Of a stretch of 64,000 bases of DNA, positions 1-6,384 are shown one piece after another. Made by a program: the position numbers and the translations under genes. Within the stretch, counting starts at the first letter, position 1; each line of letters starts with the position of its first letter. The notes under the pieces were generated by a model. That model had not been told where the DNA came from, did not search any database, and worked only from the letters and a program-made list of their open reading frames with translations. This DNA comes from Aquabacterium sp. J223. GTDB taxonomy: Bacteria > Pseudomonadota > Gammaproteobacteria > Burkholderiales > Burkholderiaceae_C. Location: assembly GCF_024666615.1 (NCBI RefSeq), contig NZ_CP088297.1, positions 2,480,001-2,544,000 of the forward strand, read 5' to 3'.

Positions 1-377
1 ATCGCCGCCCAGCGATTCGGCCCGGACCTGGGCGTTGTAGTGGCCCTCGGTGTCGAGCAGCGCCTTGGCCTGCTGCGGGGCGGCGTCGACCAGCCGCTGC
101 ACCTCCTGCGCGCCCACCGGACGGCCGGCGGCCAGCCGGTTCACCCGCGCCAGGTCGAGGTGCTGGCGCAGCAGGTCGTCGAGGGGGGAGGGCGCGACGA
201 CCTCAAGGCGCAGCACCTCGGCCGGCGCCGCGGCGGCCTTCGCCTCGTCATCGCCGCCGGGTCGCAGTGCCGCGCAGCCGGAGCACAGGGCGGCCAGCAA
301 CAGGGCGGCGCCGCACAGCGCGCTCGGTGGCCGGGTGCGGCCGCGGGGGGTCGGGACTCCTCGAACAACAGCGCCAT
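1..377 (-). CDS. TamA-like outer-membrane assembly lipoprotein (5' part; runs off window)
   Basis: Read on the minus strand, the frame gives a lipoprotein-like signal (hydrophobic AALLLAALCSGC) followed by a POTRA-type N-terminus: LRLEVVAPSPLDDLLRQHLD, then LDLARVNRL and a segment ending LLDTEGHYNAQV. This matches the start of betaproteobacterial TamA, the BamA-family barrel that inserts autotransporters and other outer-membrane proteins with TamB. The barrel lies beyond the window edge. The start is unclear: the lipoprotein frame has no ATG or GTG, only TTG at 300, while the ATG at 377 (MALLFEESR) is in another frame. One more base in the run of six G (plus strand 345-350) would join them into one protein with a normal signal peptide. 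TamA identity is fairly secure; the start is not. Confidence 0.65.
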
Positions 378-482
378 CGGCAGGTCATGGGCAGGTCGCC
401 CCATCGTCGGACGCCGCCGCCATGCAAACCGCGACCCTGGCTTCGCCGAAGCCCGGGTCTGCCGAGGCCAGGGCCAAAAGCA

Positions 483-510
483 AAGGGGCCTGACGTGTGT
501 CAGGCCCCTT
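483..510 (-). terminator. Hairpin terminator downstream of tRNA-Thr
   Basis: Perfect 12-bp arms AAGGGGCCTGAC and GTCAGGCCCCTT enclose a 4-nt loop. On the minus strand the hairpin is followed by a T-rich tail (TGCTTTT), as expected of an intrinsic terminator closing the tRNA-Thr transcript before the TamA-like gene. Confidence 0.7.
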
Positions 511-574
511 GCCGTTTCCTCGTGCTCGGTTTCCGTTGAGGCTTCCGTCGCGCTTGGTTTCGTGGTGCTGAATC

Positions 575-650
575 TGGTGCCGGTGACCGGAATCGAACTG
601 GTGACCTTCGCATTACGAATGCGCTGCTCTACCGACTGAGCTACACCGGC
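575..650 (-). tRNA. tRNA-Thr (anticodon CGT)
   Basis: The minus strand folds as a 76-nt tRNA with CCA encoded. The acceptor stem is GCCGGTG/CACCGGC with discriminator A, the D arm GCTC-AGTCGGTA-GAGC, and the anticodon loop TTCGTAA gives CGT, decoding ACG threonine codons. The segment AGCAGCGCATTCGTAATGCG is the same as I recall for enterobacterial tRNA-Thr(CGT). In the T stem (ACCAG/CCGGT) the fourth pair is an A-C mismatch, which is unusual but leaves the arm recognisable. It follows the nitroreductase gene by about 50 nt on the same strand. Confidence 0.93.
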
Positions 651-664
651 GGGTGCAGCCCGCG

Positions 665-670
665 AGTATA
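665..670 (-). promoter_or_regulatory. Possible -10 box of the tRNA-Thr promoter
   Basis: TATACT on the minus strand ends 14 nt before the tRNA 5' end and lies in the short gap after the nitroreductase stop. I see no good -35 box at 16-18 nt, so it is only a candidate. Confidence 0.35.
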
Positions 671-699
671 GCCTGCCGTGCCGGCCCGGCCGGTGGGGC

Positions 700-1791
700 T
701 CAGGCCGCCCGGGGCAGGGCGGGGTCGAGCAGCACCAGGTGCCCGGCCGCCGGCGTGCGGCCGGTGACGGCGCTCGGCGCCGCCGCCCGCCCGAGGCGGA
801 AGAACATGACCGGTGCCGCATCGGGCAGGCCCAGCCGGTCCATCAAGGTGTCCAGCCGACGCTGCAACGCCTGCTGGCCGCGGGCGGAGACCCAGCCGTC
901 GCCAGGTCGCTGCAGCGCCAGCGCCGTGGCCGCGGCCATCGGCTGGAAGGCGGCACCCGCCGCGGTGGCCGCCAGCCACACCCGCTGCAGGCCGCGGCCG
1001 GCCTGCAGCGTGGCCACCGCGCTGCGGCTGTCGGCCACCAGCAGGCCGAGGTGGGGCGCCAGCGCGCAGGGCAGGCGGGCGGCGCGCTGGGCCAGCAGCC
1101 GGTGCGCGCCGACGGCGGCCAGGCCGCGCATCACCGGCCAGTGGCGCATCAAGGCGAAGCCGGCGCGCATCGGCGGCTCGATCTCCAGCGCCGCGGGCGG
1201 CAGGCCCTCGTCGACGGAGCCGGTCCAGCCGCGCTCGAAGCGCACGCCGGCGAACAGCTCCTCGTGCAACCGCCGGCGGCAGAAGCGTTCGGCCTCGGCG
1301 CCGGTGATGGCGGCGAGCGCCGGCCGCCGCGCGGCGGCCGCGTCCAGCCATGCCAGGCGCAGGCCGGGCAGGCCCTCCAGCGCCTGCGACAGGCTGTGCA
1401 GCACGTCCGGCGCCAGGCGTTCACGGCGATAGAAGCGGCGGTTGGTGTGGCGCTGGGCGATCTGCGCCGCCAAGGCGTCGGCGCCGGCCACCCCGGCGGG
1501 GTGCCAATGAAGGCGGGCCAGGTGCTCCGGCCGGTCGGCATCGGGCAGCCAGCGTGTCTCCGCGCGCAGGCCCTCGGTCGCCGCGGCGAGGCGGATGTTC
1601 TCCACCACCGCGCCGGCCGCCAGCCGCGCCAGCCAGGCCTTGTGCGGCTGTTCGCGCCAGCCGGCGTGGTCGGTGGCGACGAGGTCCAGCGTCTGCGCGG
1701 CGGCTTCGAAGCGCAGCGCGTGGCGGTTCTCGGCGGAGGGCGCCGCCAGGCCGGCCTCGACCAGCCGCAGCAGGGTGTCGCGCTGGGGCAT
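700..1791 (-). CDS. Nitroreductase-fold protein, third gene of the FeeM/ThiF cassette
   Basis: The 363-aa product begins MPQRDTLLRLVEAGLAAPSA followed by ENRHALRFE, the usual opening of long nitroreductase-family (Acg/Rv3131-like) FMN proteins. The N-terminal SAENRH and the central QRHTNRRFYRRE match that family, which binds FMN and reduces or oxidises small molecules or tailors peptides. It is about twice the length of a simple NfsB-type nitroreductase, suggesting a duplicated or extended fold. The ATG lies 5 nt after the ThiF stop, so the two are very likely one transcript. Substrate unknown. In peptide-tailoring clusters an E1-like enzyme next to a flavin oxidase is a recurring pair, but no precursor peptide is evident here. 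Family call fairly sure; function open. Confidence 0.75.
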   Translation of the reverse strand: MPQRDTLLRLVEAGLAAPSAENRHALRFEAAAQTLDLVATDHAGWREQPHKAWLARLAAGAVVENIRLAAATEGLRAETRWLPDADRPEHLARLHWHPAGVAGADALAAQIAQRHTNRRFYRRERLAPDVLHSLSQALEGLPGLRLAWLDAAAARRPALAAITGAEAERFCRRRLHEELFAGVRFERGWTGSVDEGLPPAALEIEPPMRAGFALMRHWPVMRGLAAVGAHRLLAQRAARLPCALAPHLGLLVADSRSAVATLQAGRGLQRVWLAATAAGAAFQPMAAATALALQRPGDGWVSARGQQALQRRLDTLMDRLGLPDAAPVMFFRLGRAAAPSAVTGRTPAAGHLVLLDPALPRAA

Positions 1792-1796
1792 GGCGG

Positions 1797-2747
1797 TCAG
1801 CCGGCGGCCTGCCGTTCCTGCGCCGCCTTCGCCGCGAGTCGCCGGCCGGCGATGCGGCGCAGCAGCCGCTGCAGCGGGTGGCGGTGACCGCCCGGCCGCC
1901 AGGTCTTCTTCAACCGGTGGTGGTAGGCGTCGTAGTGCAGCCCGCTGGGCGCGGCGACCCGCTTGCCACGGCCGAGCACCGCCTTCAGCACCTCGGTGGC
2001 GGCGATGGCGCTGCACAGCTGCACCGCGGCGATGGTCGAGGGACCGCGGCGCTCGGTCAGGTTGACCCGGGACGGGTCGACCAGGTACTTCATCTGCAGC
2101 ATCGCCGGCGACAGGCCGACCAGGAAGCGCAGCGCCTGCTCGTCCTCGTCCTGCCCGTCGAGGCCGAAGTAGTCGTCGAAGCTCATGCCGTCCGGCGTGA
2201 AGTTCAGCAGCGCCGCGCCCATGCCCAGCGGCGCCACCGTCGTCGCCGGGATGCCGCGTGTGCGGCAGGCCTGGAAGACGCGCTGCCGGATGCCGAGGGC
2301 GAAGAAGTCCAGCCCGTCCAGGTAGGCGTCGCCGCCGTCGAGGAAGGCGTCGAGGTTGCGCTCGTTGACGCCGTCGGGGAAGCAGCGGATGTCCAGCTCC
2401 GGGTTGATCTGGCGGGCCATCTCCACCATCACCTCGAGCTTGGAGCGGCCGACGCTGTCGACGTTGGCGCCGGCCTGGCGGTTGAAGTTGGCCAGCGAGA
2501 AATGGTCGAAGTCGGCGATCGAGAAGGCGCCGACGCCCATGCGCGCCAGCGTCAGCAGGTAGACCCCGCCGACGCCGCCCAGCCCGGCGATGCACACCCG
2601 GGTGTGCTTCAGCCGCTGCTGCTCGTCGGCGGTGACCCAGCCGAGGTTGCGCGAGAACGCCTCGTCGTAGTCGAAGCAGGGCTCACCCTGGGGCTCGATG
2701 CCGTGCAGGCCATGGACGGCTGCACGTTCCTTCAGTACTGCACTCAT
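1797..2747 (-). CDS. ThiF/E1-like adenylyltransferase
   Basis: This 316-aa protein carries the nucleotide-binding core of the ThiF/MoeB/E1 superfamily: GLGGVGGVYLLTLARMGVG, then DFDHFSLANFNRQAG with the Asp and the Asn-Arg-Gln that contact ATP. The preceding AFSRNLGWVTADEQQRL is the common entry helix. E1-like enzymes adenylate a carboxylate, usually the C-terminus of a ubiquitin-like carrier or a small-molecule acid. No CxxC zinc pairs are present, unlike MoeB and ThiF, so a role in thiamin or molybdopterin synthesis is unlikely. The C-terminus is basic and Arg-rich. It lies 68 nt downstream of the FeeM-like gene and 5 nt upstream of the nitroreductase-like gene. Family certain; substrate unknown. 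Confidence 0.85.
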   Translation of the reverse strand: MSAVLKERAAVHGLHGIEPQGEPCFDYDEAFSRNLGWVTADEQQRLKHTRVCIAGLGGVGGVYLLTLARMGVGAFSIADFDHFSLANFNRQAGANVDSVGRSKLEVMVEMARQINPELDIRCFPDGVNERNLDAFLDGGDAYLDGLDFFALGIRQRVFQACRTRGIPATTVAPLGMGAALLNFTPDGMSFDDYFGLDGQDEDEQALRFLVGLSPAMLQMKYLVDPSRVNLTERRGPSTIAAVQLCSAIAATEVLKAVLGRGKRVAAPSGLHYDAYHHRLKKTWRPGGHRHPLQRLLRRIAGRRLAAKAAQERQAAG

Positions 2748-2815
2748 CGGAAGGACCTGGTACTGCTGCGGCCCGCGGGCTGCGGGCCTGGGGAAATGTA
2801 AGGGCGACGGGCGCG

Positions 2816-3688
2816 TCAGACGGTGGCGGACCGGACGCCGTGGCCCGGCACCAGCGCTTCGAACGCGTCCTCCAGCGGCTCCAGCACCGACGACCAGAAG
2901 CCCTGGTGCGCCACGGCCTGGCGCTCGCCACGGGCGTTGGCCAGGCGGGTGGCCATCGCCGGCTCCTGCGAGGCGGCGAAGAAGTGCGGGTACAGCGAAC
3001 GCTCGACGGCCGCCCGTTCCGGCTGGCCGCCGACGCGGGCGATCTCCCGCCGGGCGTGGGTCAGGTCCAGGCCGAGCAGCACGGCGGGGGCGTCGACCCG
3101 CCGGTTCCAGCGCTCGGGACCCAGCGGCGCGAAGCCGAGCAGGCGGCGGTAGAAGGCGACGTGCCGCGGGTTGACCTCCACCACCAGGCGGTCCTGGCCC
3201 TCGACACGGTGCGCGCACAGGTAGGCGACGTGGAAGATGCCGGCCAGCACCCGCTTGGACGACAGCATCGGGTCCATCGCCAGCTTGGTGAACTCGCACA
3301 CCCGGTGGCCGGCGTCGCGCAGCCGGTCGATCTCCTCGGCGAACAGCTCGTCGGCCAGCAGGCGGCCCTGCTGCTCGAAGCCGACCGTCAGCGTGCCGAC
3401 GGTCTGCTCGTTCTCGTGCGCCACCAGCGTCACCGCGTGGCGGGCACCCTCGGGCGGCAACTGCACGCCGAGGTAGCCACGGTGGGCGTACATGCGCTGC
3501 AGCAGCTGGGCGGCGTGGGCGCGTTGCGCACCGCCAGGCACCACGGAAATGGCGAACCGCTGCTCGCCCGACAGGGTGCCGCAGGCGATTTCCTGCGGCC
3601 CTCGCGGCGCGACGTTGGCGTGGCGCGTCGAGTGGTCCTGCACAGCGCGTACGGCGGCGGCAGGCAAATGCAGCGTGCTGGAATTCAC
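2816..3688 (-). CDS. FeeM-like N-acyl amino acid synthase
   Basis: The 290-aa protein resembles FeeM-type long-chain N-acyl amino acid synthases, which transfer an acyl chain from acyl carrier protein to an amino acid amine and share the fold of autoinducer synthases and GNATs. Supporting segments are FTKLAMDPMLSSKRVLAGIF and VEVNPRHVAFYRRLLGF, the acyl-donor and substrate pocket part of this family. The C-terminal third is specific to longer members. The GTG start is chosen because GGGAGGA sits 8 nt before it. First gene of the three-gene minus-strand cassette; its start overlaps the stop of a possible 11-residue leader ORF. Product is inferred to be an acylated amino acid or acyl-amine. PEP-CTERM-associated acyltransferases are distant relatives and a possible alternative. 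Confidence 0.78.
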   Translation of the reverse strand: MNSSTLHLPAAAVRAVQDHSTRHANVAPRGPQEIACGTLSGEQRFAISVVPGGAQRAHAAQLLQRMYAHRGYLGVQLPPEGARHAVTLVAHENEQTVGTLTVGFEQQGRLLADELFAEEIDRLRDAGHRVCEFTKLAMDPMLSSKRVLAGIFHVAYLCAHRVEGQDRLVVEVNPRHVAFYRRLLGFAPLGPERWNRRVDAPAVLLGLDLTHARREIARVGGQPERAAVERSLYPHFFAASQEPAMATRLANARGERQAVAHQGFWSSVLEPLEDAFEALVPGHGVRSATV

Positions 3689-3720
3689 GTGGAATGTCCT
3701 CCCTGGTGGTCGGCAGCCAT
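3685..3720 (-). CDS. Possible 11-aa leader ORF overlapping feeM-like start
   Basis: ATG at 3720 opens MAADHQGGHST and stops at a TGA that overlaps the GTG of the FeeM-like gene (GTGA). AGGAGG sits only 3 nt before the ATG, which is close for efficient initiation. The exact stop/start overlap argues for translational coupling, but a frame this short can arise by chance. No conserved peptide family is recognised. Confidence 0.25.
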   Translation of the reverse strand: MAADHQGGHST

Positions 3721-4232
3721 CCGCCTCCTGGCCTTCATTGCGAAGGTCCGGTACTGCGAACGAACGGTGGATTCAGGGACCGCGACCGACCCTCATGGAG
3801 CGTCGATCGGACCCGCGAGCGATACGTCTTGCCGCGGTGCGGCGCCGGTGCTCCCGGCCCTTCGAAGGGTTCAGTGCACCGACGGGACGCATTGTTCAAC
3901 GGGGTATCGGCGGGTCCCGCACTTCACCCGTATCAAACAGTTCCGTCATCAAACGTGAACACCGCTTGTCAGGCGACGCTGTCAGCGCACCTCGCTGACA
4001 GGGGAAAACCAGGTCGTGCCGAGGAAGCCGCGGGCCGTGGTCGTGCGGCTGTCCGACGACTTGTAAGAAAAAATCCGACATCGCTGAAGGGGCAGCACTC
4101 GTTGCGGTCGGTTGCAAAGAGGTAAGCCTTACCTGGCGCGCCGGCCCTCTCCTCTGACGGCTCCAGCGGCGAACTCGGAAGAATTTGCCGGTTTTGCGAA
4201 TGCTGCAGCGCATCAATGCATCCCGCCGGCAC
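3721..4232. other. Long intergenic region upstream of the FeeM-like cassette
   Basis: About 510 bp without a convincing gene. It holds several inverted repeats (3860-3871 CCCTTCGAAGGG, 3979-4001, 4120-4134) and a short A-rich stretch near 4066-4073. The cassette promoter is presumably here, but no -35/-10 pair is clear. Weak open frames crossing it do not continue into any known family. Confidence 0.5.
3979..4001. promoter_or_regulatory. Operator-like inverted repeat upstream of the FeeM-like cassette
   Basis: Perfect 9-bp arms CTGTCAGCG and CGCTGACAG are separated by 5 nt, about 290 bp before the FeeM-like start. The symmetry and spacing suit a dimeric regulator, although an RNA hairpin is equally possible as no T-run follows on either strand. 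Confidence 0.3.
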
Positions 4233-4256
4233 AAAAAAACCCCGCATCGCGGGGCT
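4233..4256 (-). terminator. Terminator of the PEP-CTERM gene
   Basis: Arms CCCCGC and GCGGGG around ATC, followed on the minus strand by a run of seven T. It lies about 40 nt downstream of the PEP-CTERM stop. Confidence 0.85.
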
Positions 4257-4293
4257 TCGAGCAGGCCTTTGGAGCAGGCCTGACGAGGTCCGA

Positions 4294-5037
4294 TCAGCGG
4301 CTGGCGCGGCGCCGCTTGGCCACGAGCCCGACCACACCGATGCCGGCGAGCATCAGCGCGTAGGTCTCGGGCTCCGGGATCGGGGCGGCGTGCATGTCGG
4401 CGCTGCCCACCACGCAGGGTGCACCGCTGGGGCAGAGCGGGGAGCCATTGTTGTAGATGGTGTAGGACGTGTTGAACAACACGTCGGCACCGGCAAAGGT
4501 GTTGGTGTTGAAGAAGGCGTTGGCCACCGCCCCCGCGCCCACCGTGTTGCCGTTCGCGTTGCCGGTGAAGTCCACGTCCGCGACGCCGTTGCCCGAGCCC
4601 TGCAGCAGGCCGGACCCGGTGTTGACGTTGCTGCTCGTCAGCCCGCGGCCGGCCAGCGTGAGGAACAGGGTTCCGTCGCTGGCGGAGGCGGCCGTGTCCT
4701 TGTTGAAGTCCGGCGAGCCGTCGAGGTAGAAGTTGATCCAGCCGCCGGAGAAGGTGACGTCGGTCGGTGAGGTGATGGTCTGGACGACGTAGCCGCCGAA
4801 GGTGAAGGTCAGCTCGCAGCCGCTGCAGTACGACGACAGCGGCATGCCGTTGATCTGCCCCACCGTGCCGTAGCCGGCCAGCGTCTGGCCTGGCGCCGTG
4901 ACGATGTTCTCGTACACCGTGCCGGCATGGATTTGCGCCCCGTCGGGCAAGGTGAGACCGCTGATGGTGATGGCGGATGCGTAGCCGCCCGTGGCCAGCG
5001 TTGCCGCGGCGACCAAGGCCTTGAGCCTGAACTGCAT
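4294..5037 (-). CDS. PEP-CTERM sorting domain protein
   Basis: A 247-aa exported protein. It starts with a Sec signal (MQFRLKALVAAATLATGG..SA) and ends with the exosortase sorting tag: IPEPETYALMLAGIGVVGL, a membrane segment, then basic KRRRASR. Exosortase cleaves at the PEP motif, so the mature protein is expected on the cell surface or in the biofilm matrix. The mature part is rich in Gly, Asn, Thr and Ser with few charges and one CSGC pair, typical of this class and without a recognisable fold. The ATG at 5037 is preferred over one 8 codons upstream because GGGAG precedes it and the signal peptide then begins properly. No exosortase lies in the window. Its 5' leader contains a long inverted repeat ending at the ribosome site. 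Confidence 0.88.
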   Translation of the reverse strand: MQFRLKALVAAATLATGGYASAITISGLTLPDGAQIHAGTVYENIVTAPGQTLAGYGTVGQINGMPLSSYCSGCELTFTFGGYVVQTITSPTDVTFSGGWINFYLDGSPDFNKDTAASASDGTLFLTLAGRGLTSSNVNTGSGLLQGSGNGVADVDFTGNANGNTVGAGAVANAFFNTNTFAGADVLFNTSYTIYNNGSPLCPSGAPCVVGSADMHAAPIPEPETYALMLAGIGVVGLVAKRRRASR

Positions 5038-5046
5038 GGTTGACTC

Positions 5047-5093
5047 CCGTTTGCACAACACGGCGGATGCCGCGGGCTTACAAGTGCAAACGG
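5047..5093 (-). promoter_or_regulatory. Long inverted repeat abutting the ribosome site of the PEP-CTERM gene
   Basis: Perfect 10-bp arms CCGTTTGCAC and GTGCAAACGG are separated by 27 nt that contain a second small hairpin (GCGG-CAT-CCGC). On the minus strand the 3' arm ends in ACGG, directly followed by GAG, so the Shine-Dalgarno GGGAG overlaps the stem, 10 nt before the ATG. This could be an RNA stem controlling translation or a protein operator. Confidence 0.4.
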
Positions 5094-5236
5094 TGTTCCC
5101 TTTTCGACCCCGTAGTTACCTGTCCCTCGTCCAGGGGGAGGCACGCCCCGGGGAGGCTGTATCAAGAACAGTCGTTTCTCCGTGCAACCGACGGGGAACG
5201 CGGTCGGTGCTCGTCCCACCGACCCTCCGAAAGGCC

Positions 5237-5267
5237 AAGGGCCGCCGGCGCGGCGCCGGCGGCCCTT
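5237..5267 (-). terminator. Strong hairpin downstream of fbp
   Basis: Fourteen-base perfect arms (AAGGGCCGCCGGCG / CGCCGGCGGCCCTT) with a 3-nt loop, about 40 nt after the fbp stop and followed by TTGGCCTTT on the minus strand. The T-run is weak but the stem is very stable. Confidence 0.6.
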
Positions 5268-5305
5268 GAAAAGCCTGCTGCAAGGTGGGAAGGCGGGGGG
5301 AAGGT

Positions 5306-6343
5306 TCAGGCCGCCGGCTTGACCGCGGCGGCGGGCTCCGTCTCCAGGTGGTAGCCGGTCACGCGCTCCACCTCCTTGCGCGAGCCGAGGACGACGCTGA
5401 CGCGCTCGTGCAGCTTCGTCGGCGCCAGGGCCAGGATGCGCTCGCGGCCATTGGTGGCGGCACCGCCCGCCTGCTCGACGAGGAAGGCCATCGGGTTGGC
5501 CTCGTACATCAGGCGCAGCTTGCCGGGCTTGTCGGGCTCGCGCCGGTCCCAGGGGTAGAGGAAAACGCCGCCGCGGCTCAGGATGCGGTGCACGTCGGCC
5601 ACCATGCTGGCGACCCAGCGCATGTTGAAGTCCTTGCCGCGCGGGCCCTCCTTGCCGGCCAGGCATTCGTCGATGTAGCGACGCACCGGCGGTGCCCAGT
5701 GGCGCATGTTCGACATGTTGATGGCGAACTCCTTCGTCTCCTCGGGAATGCGCACCTGGTCGGCGGTGAGCACCCAGGCGCCCTGTTCGCGGTCGAGGGT
5801 GAACATCGCCACGCCGTCGCCCACGGTCAGCACCAGGGTGGTCTGCGGGCCGTAGACGCAGTAGCCGGCCGCGGCCTGCGCCGAGCCGGGCTGCAGGAAG
5901 TCCTTCTCGGCCACGCCGTGGTGCTGGTCGGGCTTGCGCAGCACCGAGAAGATGGTGCCGATGCTGACGTTCACGTCGATGTTCGACGAGCCGTCCAGCG
6001 GGTCGAACAGCAGCAGGTACTCGCCCTGCGGGTAGCGGTTGGGCACCAGGTGGATGGTGTCCATCTCCTCGCTGGCCATGGCGGCCAGGTGGCCGCCCCA
6101 TTCGTTGGCCTCGATCAGCACCTCGTTGGCGATGACGTCCAGCTTCTTCTGCACCTCGCCCTGGACGTTCTCGCTGCCGGCGGTGCCAAGGATGTCGCCG
6201 AGCGCGCCCTTGTTGACCTGGATGGCGATGCGCTTGCAGGCGCGGGCGACGACCTCGATCAGCAGCCGCAGCTGGGCGTTGATGCGGCCGTGCTCGCGCT
6301 GCTGCTCGACCAGGTACTGCGTGAGGCTCACGCGTTGGGACAT
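5306..6343 (-). CDS. fbp: Class 1 fructose-1,6-bisphosphatase
   Basis: This 345-aa protein hydrolyses fructose 1,6-bisphosphate to fructose 6-phosphate in gluconeogenesis (and the Calvin cycle in autotrophs). The metal-binding signature DPLDGSSN is at residues 114-121, preceded by ASEEMD (residues 90-95), which also binds metal, and followed by SIGTIFSV. Length is normal for class 1 FBPase. The ATG at 6343 is preceded by GGAG at a suitable distance. It lies 41 nt downstream of pepN on the same strand and could share its transcript; a strong hairpin follows it. Confidence 0.97.
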   Translation of the reverse strand: MSQRVSLTQYLVEQQREHGRINAQLRLLIEVVARACKRIAIQVNKGALGDILGTAGSENVQGEVQKKLDVIANEVLIEANEWGGHLAAMASEEMDTIHLVPNRYPQGEYLLLFDPLDGSSNIDVNVSIGTIFSVLRKPDQHHGVAEKDFLQPGSAQAAAGYCVYGPQTTLVLTVGDGVAMFTLDREQGAWVLTADQVRIPEETKEFAINMSNMRHWAPPVRRYIDECLAGKEGPRGKDFNMRWVASMVADVHRILSRGGVFLYPWDRREPDKPGKLRLMYEANPMAFLVEQAGGAATNGRERILALAPTKLHERVSVVLGSRKEVERVTGYHLETEPAAAVKPAA

Positions 6344-6384
6344 GTTCGCTTCTCCTGTGATGACGATTCGGTGTTGCCGGTCCT

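Noticed and set aside
3969..4337. Minus-strand frame of about 120 codons upstream of the FeeM-like cassette
   Set aside because: It overlaps the PEP-CTERM gene end and its terminator, has no ribosome site, and shows no recognisable protein.
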